From: Babylonia areolata
Lineage: Eukaryota; Mollusca; Gastropoda; Neogastropoda; Buccinidae
NCBI RefSeq assembly: GCF_041734735.1
Contig: NC_134897.1
Coordinates: 4,504,441 to 4,568,440, forward strand
DNA: 64,000 nt
Reading direction: 5' to 3'
The notes under the pieces were generated by a model. That model saw nothing but the letters and a program-made list of their open reading frames with translations, had not been told where the DNA came from and did no database searches. Below are positions 25,901 to 39,400 of this stretch, piece after piece. The position numbers and the translations under genes are program-made. Every line of letters starts with the position of its first letter. Position 1 is the stretch's first letter.

Positions 25901-28900
25901 TGTAGGCCAGAGAACTGGTGGTGTCCTTACGGTACGAGGCCAGATCGAATCGGACCTCAGGTGTTGTAAAGGTCCATGGAGGGCTGTCAGGGAACTTAGA
26001 GAAATCCGAGATGCCACCGACATCCAGATCGGCCTTTTCTAAGTGCGGCTGAATGCGGAGTCCGAGAGGAGGTATGCAGTTTGGGTTGTCTGTAAATTTC
26101 TTATCGAAAGGATTGTTGAATACAGCGTCGTAAGCAGGGTTTGTAGGTTCAGAGAACAATTTTAGATAATAGTTCAGGGTCAGCTTCAGTCTGCGGTTGG
26201 AAAGAGGCGGTTCCCCCGCCTCTGCATACAGGCTGTGCACAGGGGTGGTGCGGAAAGCACCTAAGCTGAGACGGAGCCCTTGGTGGTGTACAGGGTCCAA
26301 CAGTTTCAGATAGGACGGTCTGGCCGAGCCGTATACCACACTTCCATAATCCAGTTTGGACCGGACCAGGGCTCTGTAGAGGTGCAAGAGAGTTCTCTTA
26401 TCAGCACCCCAGTTCGTGTGTGCCACAACTCGGATGATGTTAAGGGCTTTTTGGCAAGATATTTTCAGCTGTTTAATGTGGCTGAGGAAGTTCAGCTTCT
26501 GATCGAAGACGACCCCTAAAAATCTGGCTTCCTTGACCGCCGGGATGGTGGATGTTCCCAGACGGATTTCAGGGTCCGGATAGAACTGGCGAAAATTATG
26601 AAAATGGATGCATTCAGTTTTGGAGGATGAAAATGTGAAGCCATTCTCCTCTGCCCAACACTGGATTTTGTTGACGCAGAGCTGAAGCCGTCGCTGGATG
26701 CTGGTGTACGTGCTGCCGGTTGCATATAAGGCAAAATCATCCATGAACAGCGAGCTGTCCGATCCCCTCTGAACGGATTGAACGATGTCATTAATTTTGA
26801 TGCTGAAAAGAGCCGGCGACAGGATGCTCCCTTGTGGGACACCCAGCTCCTGCTCGTGAATGTCGGACAGAGTGGTGCCGAGTCTCACCTGGAATTGTCT
26901 GTCTTGTAAAAAATTGTGGATGAACTGAGGCAGGTGTCCTTGGAAGCCGAGCTTGTGCAAGTTGGAAAGAATACCAAATTTCCACGTGGTATCGTAAGCT
27001 TTCTCCAAGTCAAAAAATATGGCCACCACATGTTGTTTGTTTACAAATGCATTTCTTACAGTGGTTTCCAGACGGACCAAATGGTCAACGGCAGAGCGAT
27101 GCTTGCGGAAACCGCACTGTTCTTTCGCCAGAAGGCCGTCGGTCTCTAGTTTCCACATCAGTCTACCGTTGACCATCTTCTCCATCAGTTTGCAGATGCA
27201 GCTGGTCAGTGCAATTGGGCGGTAGTTGGAGGGGTTCGAGGGGTCTTTTCCCGGTTTCGGCAGCGGGATTATGAGGGCTTTCCGCCAGGAGGGTGGAAAA
27301 AAGCCTGTGACCCAGATGTGGTTATAAACTTTAAGCAGGGTGTCCAGACAGGTTTGGGGAAGGTGCTTTAGGAGTTTATAATGGACCTCGTCCATTCCTG
27401 GACAGGAATCCGTACAGGTCTGAAGGGCAGATTTAAGTTCGTTCATTGTGAAAGGAAGGTTGTAATTCTCTGTGTTGTCGGAAAAGAAGTTACATGGTGT
27501 TTTTTCTGACAGGTTTTTGGTTTTAAGAAAGCGAGCAGATTTGTTAGCAGATCTCGAGTTCTGTTCTATTGTGGAGGCAAGCAAATTGGCAACTGCTTTC
27601 TTCTCTGTGACCAGAGCGTCTGAGAGTTTAAGATGGTGAAAGGTCGGGCATACGTTTTTGCCCTTAATTCTTTTTAAAACCCTCCACACTTTCTTCTTGG
27701 GTGTGTTGGAGGTTAAGGAAGAGCAAAAATCTCTCCATGACTTCCTCTGGCTCTTTTTGAAAACATAACTGGCTTTCGCCCTCAGCTGTTGATGGGTTCG
27801 AACGCTATTGGTCTCCGAAAGACGCGTCGCTGCGCTCTCTTCCGAGACTTGCGGGCCTCCCGACATTCCGCGTTGAACCAGGGCGTTCTAGGGACCTGAG
27901 GCTTGGAGGTAGACGATGGGACTGCTGCTTTGGCGCAATCTAAAACGATCTGAGTCAGAGTGTCAGCAGGGTCCTTGCTTTTCAATACTGTTTCTTCCTG
28001 CAGCTCCGCTCTTATCTTGGTGGTAAAAAAACTCCAGTCTGCTTTGTCGTAATACAGGCGGTCAGGCAGAGAGTCACCTTCTCCATCTGTGGGGCGGAGG
28101 ACGACAGGAAAGTGGTCACTCCCGTGCAGATCGTCGTGCACTTTCCACTCGTAGTCCAGGACCAACGATGGATCGCAGACCGACAGATCTAAATACGAGA
28201 GCTTTCCAGAGGACAGATGCAGGTAAGTGGGAGACTTGTCGTTAAGACAGCACAAGTCCATGTCTGAAAGGTGGTTTTCCAAGAGAAGACCTCGGGCTGA
28301 TGTCATCTCACTTCCCCAGAGCGGGGAGTGTCCACTGAAGTCGCCCAACAGTAAAAACGGACGTGGGAGCTGGTCGACCAGGTTCATGAGGTCCTGCCTC
28401 AGAACGCGGACGGAAGGAGGAAGGTAGAGAGAGCAGACAGTGATGGTTTTCTCAAGCGTGACTCTCACTGCCACCGCCTGTAAAGGGGTGCTTAAAAGAA
28501 CTGTACTGTATAAAAGGGACTTGCGAATAAAAAGAGCGACACCTCCCGTCAATCCCTCTTGCTTCGGTTGAGCGGGTTTAAAAACGGAGTTAAAACCAGA
28601 GAGAGATAAAACCTTGCCATCTCTTTGCAGTCTCCTGCAGCGCCAGCACTGAAGGTTTCAAAGCACGACAAAGCAGCTGGAGTTCCTGAAAATTGGCGTG
28701 GAACCCCCGGATGTTCCAGTGGATCACTGCCATTAAAAAAGGTTAAAAAAATAAAGCAGCAGCCTATTCCATCACTACCCCCTGCTCCTGTGCTTGCGGT
28801 GGCTCAAGGTCCGCCAGGATGGAATATTTATTTTTCGAAATAAATTTTTCTGATTCCGACCGAGTCGGAATATCCACCACCTCGGCCCCTCCCGATCCTG

Positions 28901-31900
28901 CCGAGGCCGCAACCCTCCCTTCCTTGAGTTTTGGAGGTATGGGGGGTTTCCGGCCACTTCTGCCAGCCCGAGGGCCAGGCAGACGAGAGGCGGGGCGAGG
29001 GGTGCCGGGGGGTGGGGTGGGGCGGGAGGCGGACAACGTGCCTCTGCCCGAGGCTTTTCTCTCCCGCCCAGCAGCCCCTGAGGACTGCCGCACAGGATGG
29101 GAAGGGGTGGACACGGCGTCTCCACCCAAGGCCAACGGTTCTAACAAGGCGGTTAAGTCGTCCGTCTGCGTTCCTGTGGACGTCGTCTGGACCGCGACGT
29201 CCACCATCCTGGGTCTGACGACAGAGGCATACGACGCCTTAGGCAACGCGGCCTCCACCTGTTTCTTTGCCTCAAAGAAGGATATCTTTTTTTCGGTCTT
29301 GACCTTCTGGATTTGTTTCTCTTTTTTCCAGGCGGGGCAGTCTTTCGATGAGGACGGGTGGCCACCTCCGCAGTTCGCACACCGGGCTGCACTGACGCAA
29401 TCGCCCTGGTGCGCCGCCTTCGAACAGGTGCCACACGCCTCTTCCTCCTTACATCGGTCCCTGACGTGTCCGAATTTCTGACATTTAAAGCATCTCAGAG
29501 GGGACGGCACATACAAGCTTACACAGACCATGAGGTATCCGACCCGAATGTCCTTGGGGACATCCGGGGGCAGCAGAAGGTGAGGAAGAAAGTGTTGGTC
29601 GGGACTCTGTCCGACCCCTTCCTCACCGTCACCCTGTACACGTCGGTCACTCCCTGAGAGGACAGCTCGCTCTTGATCTCGGCCTCAGACACACCTTTCA
29701 ACTCCGGGCATCTGATGACCCCCTTTGAGCAGTTGAGACCTTTGTGAGGGGAAACCTTCACCGCCCTATCCACGAAAGTGGTCGCCTTGAGAAGGAGCTG
29801 TGTCTGCCTTTTGGACTCCGTCTGAACTAAAAATGCTCCGCTCCTCAGCCTCTTGATGGACTTCAGCGATCCTGCCAGACACTGAAAGCCCTTCTGGATA
29901 GCGAAGGGGCTGAGAGCCGACAACGGCTTGTCGTCATCAGCGCCCTCCATCACCAGCCATGATGGCCAAAATCCAGAGCTCTCAACGACCTCCGAATCGG
30001 AGTCCGAGTCGTCCGTTCCCTGTCTTCGTCTTTTACCCGAGTTAGGGGTGTGTGATTTTTTGGAAGTCATGTTGAAAAAAATGTGAATTCATCCCTCCCT
30101 TACCCACCCACCATGGGGTCCAACTTAGGGGCCAGGGTCAAGGGAACACCAGCTTGACCCCTCCCAGGTTTCGGGAGGGATATACGACCAACAGTCCAGC
30201 TCCAACGTGTCCCCCCCCAATCATGCCCAGCTCCCGGGGACAGAGAACCGAGCACTATGGGGGTTACCTTCGTCAGCCAATAAACTGCCAGTCAAGACCC
30301 AGCCCCACGAAGGGGTAGCCGATTGACACACACGGGCCAATGTGTGCCGCTTGTCTTAGGAGAGGTCCGAGCCAAAGGGATGTGTTGAGAGCAGCGTGCT
30401 CTCTCAATCCCCAGGATCTCATTCCCTTCCATCACAGGTTGCGCCGCACGGCAAACACGGCGGGCCTAAAGAAGGCCGCAGAGAAAAAAAGAATGTGGAA
30501 AAGAAGGCTTGATGGGGAGCTGAGGACAGAAAAGAGGCAGTAAAAAGAAGAATAGAGAACAGCGAAAGGGACAGTGGGTCACGTTTAGTTTGGGCCTCAC
30601 TCACGACCTGTTCGGCATGGGAAGCCCTATCAGGGGCATCAGTACAAAACCACCACTTATTCAGCCCTGACAGCTACGATGGCTATGTAGGCTGTCAATT
30701 AAGACCTGGGATCAGAGCACCAAACCCCAAGAAGCACTGATGCCCCCACCGACATAGCTCGCTCGATCACTGGCCACTAAGCCTCCCGACCACGACAAGG
30801 TAGTGACCCTCCCGGGAGTGGGTCAGGAGAACACCAGCCTGACCCCCTTCAGGTTTCGGGAGGGGGATCCGTCCCAATGGTGAGTCCTAAGGCCCTCTTG
30901 ATTGAGGGACCGGGGATGCAACTTGGGCAAAACACTCTCTACTATAAATTGTATAATGGAATTCCAGCCCGAATAGTCGGGACAGCAGTTGCCTCCTCTG
31001 CTGTTCTGATGGTGACTGTCGTACACAACTGATTATCATATATTGTTCCTTGGAGGACACCAATCAGCATGGGTAAATCAGGAAACAAGCTGCTGTGTGC
31101 TTGAGGGATGAAAGTGTCCACCATGCAGGTTATGTTGCAATGTAAGGAAGCCGGAAAGAGTTGACGGGGTCTTGTGGTGCAACCGTGTGTCAGAAAGACA
31201 TGGTGCTTACTTCCGAAGTGACAACAAATTCATCCTCTGACAGGCCCTTGACTGAAGGCTGGGGCTCCATGATGGGATAGCCTGCCTAGGCTAGAAACCC
31301 CTGGAAGTGTCTCATTGGAAAGACAGTGCTTGAGAAGGAATGCCCATCTGTAACCACAGCAGTGGTTGTGTGTTGAGGCTGAAAGGATCGGGCAGGGAAG
31401 ACCAAGTGCAGAAAGTGCTTTCCAACGCCAATTGTTTGAGACGTTGATGCTGGATCTCTGTTCAAGCAAGGTGATGGGGTGAACTGATGTGATTGAAAAC
31501 GGCATCTGCCGTGCTGGTATGAGTGGGCAGAAAGGTACACCCCTGTGGCTAATGGACGGTTCGTTGTGCTTTATGAGACGCATCCGTCCTCGTCAATATG
31601 CCTTTCTCCCAAATGTAGAGGAAAACAATTACGACCCAGGTCTTCTGCTACTAGAGAGGAGTGGAAGAGATGGGCTTAAGGTGATTGTCTTCTGCCCATT
31701 GGGCAGTTTTTGGGTCCGCTAAAACTTGGAAGGCAAAGATAGACACCCCTTCATGAGAAGGCTGGCTAGGATGAAGGGCCCGTGTGGAGCTGTTGTCGCA
31801 ACCACAGTGGTGCAGCAAACCAAGGGTTATTGTAGGCAAGGGGGGGGGGGGGGGAGGAGAAGAGATGCCTTACAAACTGGGGAGGAATGAAGGGCATGTG

Positions 31901-33420
31901 TATCCGGAGTGGCACCTCTACGTTGGACTGCCTCATCCCTCCTTGTGCCAAGTTAGGGCATCTCCAGCCCTATGGGTAATTGTTGCAGGCAAATGAGTTG
32001 GGTTGCCTTGTCCCTCCTCGCACCAAGAGAGGGCATTCTTAGCCCTGTGGGTGGGAAGGGGGTGTGTGTGGGTCCGTAAGGACCAGCCACTACTAAAATG
32101 TGAAGGAGCATACATTCAGGCGTGAATGAGGCAGTTTTGTCTGTGAGTGCAGTCGTCCTCCGAAAGCAAGGTAGGGATGAATTTATGAAAATGAATACAT
32201 ATATGTGCAAAGGGATTATAAACTTCCATCAACTCAAGTGATGATGTCAGAAATATGCCAATGACAAGAGATCGAGACACAAGAAATAAGCGGCTGTATA
32301 AGCGTACGTGTAGCGTGCACAGATATACCCAAGTAAGTGGGTAAGTCTGCAGAATCTATGTATGCACCTATAAATGAGATGTACATACACATATGAATAA
32401 AGTGCCAGTACACAGACACACAGAGTTCTGGGCATTGTGAACAGAAGGCCGCAAATGCAAGTGTGCCTATATTGCTATGTAGGGAATCTCAATGAATAGA
32501 TGTCAATGAATAGAGATAGAAATATAATTGTACATGTTAATATGAAAGTCGTCTGAACCCAGGGATCAGGTTTGACATCGGTCATTGACGCATTTAATTT
32601 TGAAATGACCTATTGTTTTTCAAGTTGCCAGGTCACATGACTTATTGTTTTTATGACCAGTCGGTCAACCAAAGTAACCATCTCTCTCTCTCTCTCTCTC
32701 TCTTTAACGATTGTGTCGTCTGCTCCTACAGGAAATGACTATAAACTGGTTTATTAAAATATGGATCCGTGACGAAACGAAATCCGGAACGAATCTTTAT
32801 CGCTGCCTTTCGCGAGCTTCGGTGAGAAGAATTGGCGTTCCCACTTTTGCATTAACCGAGTGCAGTTCCGGGAAAACATACACACTCTGTCAAGCTGGGC
32901 AAGGTGGCACCCGAAGATGCCCTCGGTGCATGGAAGGCTGCAAAACCAAGGGTTGTCTTGCGTCATCTTCCCGCAAGGCATAATCGCCTGACAGCAGTAA
33001 ATGAGCCAGTCGTATATGTTTTCTAGTCAACGCAGAAGACCAGAACATTGCATTTTCTTGTCAGAAATCAATGACATTCTTAACTTCTTTTTTTTCTAGT
33101 CAATGAAGGACCAGAATGGCCAATGTATTACATTTTCCTTTCATTTGTGCATTATTAAAGTTTGAAAAAGCCCGGGACGGGTGATATTTGACCTATTGAT
33201 TTTCTAAATGACCTATTGATTTTACGTTCTTCCGGTTATATGACCTATTGTCTATTGAACCCAACCTGATCTCTGTGAACCTATCCCATAAGCGCACACA
33301 CATGTGTATACCAAGGGATAAGTATACATCTATAAGTGAAAGCAGAAATGTGTATAAATGTAGCAAGATATCTTATATATACATACATATATATATATAC
33401 ATACATATATATATACATAT

Positions 33421-33470
<50 letters not shown>

Positions 33471-36400
33471 TGATTGTTGATTGTGATAATAAATCAAAAA
33501 GATAGAAGGGGAAATATTGTGATTTATTTCCTGTTGTGTTTAACAAGAAGAGAACGGTTGCCTGCAGAGGGCTGTGTGCCTGTGTGGGGGGATGAAGAAC
33601 CCAAAAGTTCAGTCGCCAATAGCCTGAGAAACGGCAAGAAAGGTGCAGTTGCTGTGCAAAGGACCCAATGAGAAATTGAAGAAACATCGTTGGTGGAGGA
33701 GGGGGGCAGGAGTGACATGCTGTGTCGGTTACAAATGCAGAGTTGCCTCCCTTGGTGCCGATATTCGGCGAAAAGGATGGTGTCTTTAGAGCACATATCC
33801 CCTGGTGTGACGTTTCCTCACTGTAGAGGGAGGAGTGTCATGCTGTGTGTGAGAGTCCGTGGTTCGATGCCACCATAACCGATACAGGTGAATACGGCCG
33901 CAAGGGGAATAATTATAATGTCCCTTAGTGCCGTGGGCATCCCTACCCGAATCGGTCGCCATCGGACATAAGACGGTCGGGACATGTGACATGACGGCGC
34001 CGTAACCAGTGTTATGGGCGTCGTGGAGGAGGGGGTGGCAAGTCCATCGGCTTGCCGTGGTATGTGCATCCCCCTGTAGGTGAACGGCGGTCCAATCGCG
34101 CAAATAGTTGTGAGAGGACCGACGTTCAACTGTTGTGTGTTGATGGATAAAGGGATAGACTAGATCAGCCCGAGCACTGCCAAGTGGCAGGATCGAGTTA
34201 TCAAGAGGCACTCTGATGTGGGTAACAGTGGAGATATGCAGTGGGGCAGAAAAAACCGGCACTGCCGAAGATCAATGGGCTGTGCAAGCATCTGCTCTGT
34301 GGGCAAGGGGTGGAGCAGGCGCTAGGTGTGGCACCAGCGCATAATTGCTGCATTAAGTTCACAACGGGTTGCTGGTTGTTTGGTTGAGCAGCTTGCCGAG
34401 ACGCCATTAGTGGATGGGAAACAGCAGCAACCGGCGGTGTGGCAGATGGGTTCATCACTGCAAAGCTTGAAGGGACTGTGCACGCACCCACACTGTTGGC
34501 GAGGGGCCATGCCAGTAAAGGGAAGTAACTGCGGCAGTCACTGGCAAGGGTGCCGAAGCAGGAGTTGTCTCCCTTGGATTGGAAAATTGGACACGGGGAG
34601 GGTGCACACGCATGGGCAAGCGTGTCCCCTAGTGGTCCACCTTCCTCCCTACCCCTGGGGAGGACGTCCCTAAGCGCCTCGTTTGCCAAAGGATCCGAGA
34701 CGGAAGAGGCATGCCGCGTGAGCCAATGTCACAGCCGCCGCCACGGACGCATCGCACATAGGGCCCAGTCTAGCGTGCGGATCCAAAGCCAGTGTATGGT
34801 GTTGTTTTCCCAAAGGGATTATGGCACATTCCATTGTTGACATGGGAAAAGTGACAGAGGAGATCAACTCGGGTGTCCTGCCGACTGGCAGGGCAGAGAA
34901 ATGCGGATCGCGTCGAGTTCGTTCGCGAATTGAAAAAGGAAAGCATCAATGGTACCACTGACCCGAGTATGGGGTAACGTACCCCTAGAAGAGAGGAGAG
35001 GGTGCAGGAGGTGGTGGAGGTCTGGAGTCGACCGGAAGAATCGAAGGAAGTGGAGGAGGCGGCAGGTTGGCATTGTTGAGAGGGACAGAAATAGAGGGCC
35101 CAGAGTGTCCATGAAGCGATTGCGATCGCACCTTAATTTTAGCCGATCTCCCGATCGACCCATATAATTATGTGACCTGGTTCAAGACAAAATTTGACAG
35201 AAAACAAGAACGCCAGAGAATCGACAGACAGACAGAAAATACAAAAAAACTTAGCTGTATGGAGAGCATAGGAACAGGAGTCATAATGGCTGCCGGAAAA
35301 AGAGGGCTCTAACCTGTGGGACAAAGGGGAGGTTACCTACTTCCGGGAGGTTATCAGCCGCAGTTTCGTTTTCTCCGCATAGGCAGACAGTAGTTTGCAC
35401 AGGACAGGAATGTCAGACCCCTGCCGGAGTCTGCACTAGTTGGGTCACGTTTAAGTATATGTAATTAAATTGTAATTTCTGACATAAAATCATACTAGAA
35501 AATCCCCCCCCCCAACCCCCCCTGCCAGAGTAAAGGTTACCATTTGCCCCAACAAATATAAACAGAATAATTTTCTTGCATGTATCTGGACCATTTTTGT
35601 ACTGGCTCTAGACTATTGCTGTTGTGCATTCAGTCATTTCAATGAAATGGATCAATATACAGAAAAACAATAAAGAAAAATCCCTTAAGTTTTGCACTCT
35701 TATGAAAATGCAAAGTTAACTGTTCACCATAGACACTTACCGTAATATGTGATAGTGCATGTGAAAATCATGGATATGGGTCAAAATTCACAAAATGAAA
35801 TAATAGGTTTATCTGAAAGTAGAGAGAATTCTGAATAAGACACAGAAAACAGAATTCAATTATCTTTATTAGTTTCTGAGATATATGCATTTGAGTCCGT
35901 TGGCGGTCGCTGACGTACTTCTGAGAGAATTGGGTTTAAAGTTTGGGAACATTCACGTAACTATAACTTTTTCATAAGAATTTTCATCAGCAAGTGACTG
36001 GTACCAAAATGTCAAGAAAGACTCAGAGAACTTTGGAAATGTACTCAGTATCACCAAATAATTGCTGTTTAGTCAAAATATTATCCCAAAATCATGCTCA
36101 CTGGGTGTAAACACTGAGAAATAAATGGGTGACGTTTCGCATTTTCACAGTTCGAAAAAAAAAAATTGTAGAAAAAAAATACTGATCATAATCACTCCAA
36201 ATTTTCTGACAATGTACAGGAATGTATGACCTTTTATCTGCATGAGATTGCTTGTATACATGTGTCATATCTGTGCTACCCCTGTGGTGACACACCAGAG
36301 TATACCTGTATAACACCGTTACTGAAGATAGGCAGGTGATACAAAACAAAACAACAATAGTACTCACCAAACTGATCCACACACTTTAGGAACACAATTC

Positions 36401-39400
36401 AGTCAGTGAATCACATGTGAAGTTTCTTTTGAGCACCTAGTCCTCTTTTGATTTTCTTTGGTCTTCCTGGAGTCTTGAAGGGGGATGGCGTGACCTGGCT
36501 GTTGGATGGTTTGGGCAGACTGGGGGAAGGATGCTGAGACTGGGGTGGAGGGGTCTTTGCAGTTTTGAGGCTGACAGGCCGAGGACAAACCAGATCTTTT
36601 TTTTTTTCTGGGTGTACAAACTCCCTATCTCGTTGAACAAGTATTCCTGTCTTTGTTCACTGAGACCCTTAGGTCAAATGATGGGTGGGAGGTTATCAGG
36701 CATGGTGGTGGGTTGTCTCAGGGGTTCAAACACCTGCACAGGTCCATCTACAGACTCCCTGCAGCACACAGCAGGCTTGCCATCTTCACTCAGCTGAAAC
36801 GGAAAATGATGGAAGTTCTTCAGACCCACCATCTTCCGGAACCACTGATCCAGATGGCCAGTCCAGTCATGGGTATGGACCAGAGCATTTCCATTTTGGT
36901 CACCACACAGCTGAGGTACCAGTATGTCCGATGACGATGCAGCTGTCACAACCTGAAATGTCATTCAGGCAGTCCACATGTGTGCGGCGAAACTTTCTTT
37001 TGAACAGCCCGAAGCAAGCGCCAGGGCCAAATTTTGTGTGACCTGCTAACAGGAATGATAGTGTGATCACCTTGTGACGGCCAGTCATGACACACCACAT
37101 CAAATATTGTAGCATTGCCTTTTTTTTTTTTTTTGACCAGCACAGCATGCAGATGGCACACCGTTTCTTTAAATCCATAGTTCTCCAGAAAAAAATCAAC
37201 AAGAGAAATCAGTGTTTGCCCCCATCCCCGTTTCCACTGCCTCATCGAGAAAGAAGATGACCATCTGTGGTGAGGCCTCCGTCATGACATCAAAAAACAC
37301 CACATTTTCTGGGCGTCTTGAAATAGACTGGACCGGGCTGTAGGGGGTCTGAAGGATAGTGGACTTGCTGAACAAAGTCGAAGCTGTAGTGTGCCATCAT
37401 ATCCCTTGAGCAGGCTGGCAGGTTGTTTCCCGGTACCTCGAGTCGCTCCCAGTCCCTATCCCTTCAGCTCCTCCTGCAACAGTGTAAGTTATGTGTGGGT
37501 GGGGGTTTTTTTGTTTGTTTTTTGTGTGTGCTGTTCTTGCTTTCTTGTATTGTGTAACAGGAAGTGAACAGAGAAAAAGAAAAGGGATGGGGTGGGTGCT
37601 GTAAGCACAAAGCAAAGAAGAAATTATAGAATTAAATTTGAGTAACAGGGAAGTCAGTGTCAAAAGTAAACCAGAATAGGAAAAAAAGAAAGAAAAAAAG
37701 TCATCAATAGAAATCTAAAAGGAAAAGCACATACAATTACAAATGAAGCAATTAACTCAAAAAGACAGGTAAACTGTAATAAAATCAAGGGACCAAGCCA
37801 ACACATCAAATCACACGCACACACACATTACCACACTTTGACACACTCCCAATACGAAAAAAACTATAAACACACACAAGATTACCTAACTGGAGTGTGG
37901 TTAAGAAGTAAGACAGTGATTTACCTTGGCTCTGGCTGTAACACGCTTGTGTTCCTCTCTCTCTTTGTTGGCAGCAGCAAGGTGTTGAACTGCAGCTGTT
38001 GCAATTTCCATTTTCTGACCGTCTGTCATGTGCAGAGACTGCATTTGCTGCAGCGCATAGTTATTTTTCTGACACTGCCAGCAAAGGGTTTCATGGGCAG
38101 AATATCAGGAAGGTGTTTCTTCCAAAAGTACAAAAAAGTACGCTTTGAAACACAGCGATGACCACCAGCATCACAGGCAACAGAGTACTCCTTGTGCACT
38201 GCTGTTTTTGTGGATGAGCAGGGAAGTAATTTCAGATCATCCTTGTGGTAACCTGGGACTCAACCGGGAAGAATTCCATGAACTTAACATAGTTCATAAA
38301 AAGTCTATAACCTCCTTCTGTTCCTTGAATGTTAACGCATTGTGTGGCATTTTGTTTTTGTTGCCACGTTGTCTTGGTGTCATCCCATTTTCTTTATGAT
38401 GTTTAATTATATGATCCAGTTTCTGGTTTGCTATGCTGTGAATGTATTGGAACAATTCCCAGCAAATTTTCAGTACATTAAGCATGTACTGACTGCGGCT
38501 CTTCTTTCTTGGTGTGTTCTGCCCACGCTTTGAAGTGACAGTCATTGGACCAGTTTTAAGAAAGGCCTTGACCTGGCTGAAAATAACACTGTCCAGTTGT
38601 TCTTTTGTGATAGTCACTTGATGCAGACGTAGCTCACACAGCTCCTCTGACTTGAAACTGCAAAAAACAGGGCTGTCCATCATTCAGCTTGCATGAACAG
38701 GAGAACTGAACAGACAGCTTTGCATCCGGTTTTCCAGCCTCATCAGCTGGAAAAAAAATATGAAACACAATTAGATAGTTGGCATGGTGAAAAGATATCT
38801 AGTATGCAAGACCTACAATGTACAACTGAGTACAATATTGTAATAATAATATTAAGATATTTGCTCATGCACACAAGTACATTAGTAAACATACATAAAA
38901 AGCATGAGCACACGCACACACACACATACATGAAATACATGCAAACACACACACATAGACACATGTAATTAACATCACATTTGTATAGGTGAAAAGATAC
39001 CCAGTAAGTAAGACCTACAAACTACAATTAAGTAATGATTAAAATTTTGCCAAATATGAAACTGATAAGAATAAGAAATCAAGCATACACACATACATAA
39101 ACACACATATCACACACACACACACACTGACAATGACTGCAGAAAATACAGTCACAAATAAACACTTGATTACACATTCTCAAGCATCTGAAATGCATTA
39201 TACACTTCATTTTCTTTACAGACTTATAGACTGTGAAATGTCTCAGTTAAGCGTGAAAACATACCATGATTATTGATAATCTTTGACAGGTAGTGAAGGG
39301 GTTTTCCCAACTGCAGGTTTTGCCTTGTCAGTCTGTTACTAAAAATAGCATCCACGTGTCAACATTGTCACTTTTTTGTTGTTGCTACTTTTAGGTGGAT

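Larger units (their letters stand above)
24870..30863 (-). mobile_element. Full-length I-type LINE (LINE A)
   Basis: A 6.0-kb non-LTR retrotransposon on the minus strand: 5' UTR about 0.8 kb (30863-30071), ORF1 with zinc knuckles (30070-28764), ORF2 with endonuclease, reverse transcriptase and RNase H (28734-25050), a short 3' UTR (25049-24893) and a simple TTTCA-type tail (24870-24892). The 14-bp target duplication on both sides shows the 5' end is complete. About three single-frame slips separate the ORF parts, while the 938-codon RT/RNase H frame is intact, so insertion was recent. RNase H in ORF2 places it in the I superclade. Confidence 0.95.
21938..35470. mobile_element. Family X element, copy 2, split by LINE A
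   Basis: The left end (AATTACACACACTTAACTGTGACCCAACTAGTGCAG) is inverted relative to the right end (CTGCACTAGTTGGGTCACG at 35430). The interior runs in the same order as copy 1. The full LINE A (24870-30863) and other unmatched sequence (22740-24855, 31800-33470) make it 13.5 kb against 5.9 kb. No coding frame for a transposase is seen outside the LINE. Confidence 0.7.

Noticed and set aside
28819-29481. Plus-strand 220-codon open frame
   Set aside because: It is the antisense of LINE A ORF1, open because that region is GC-rich.
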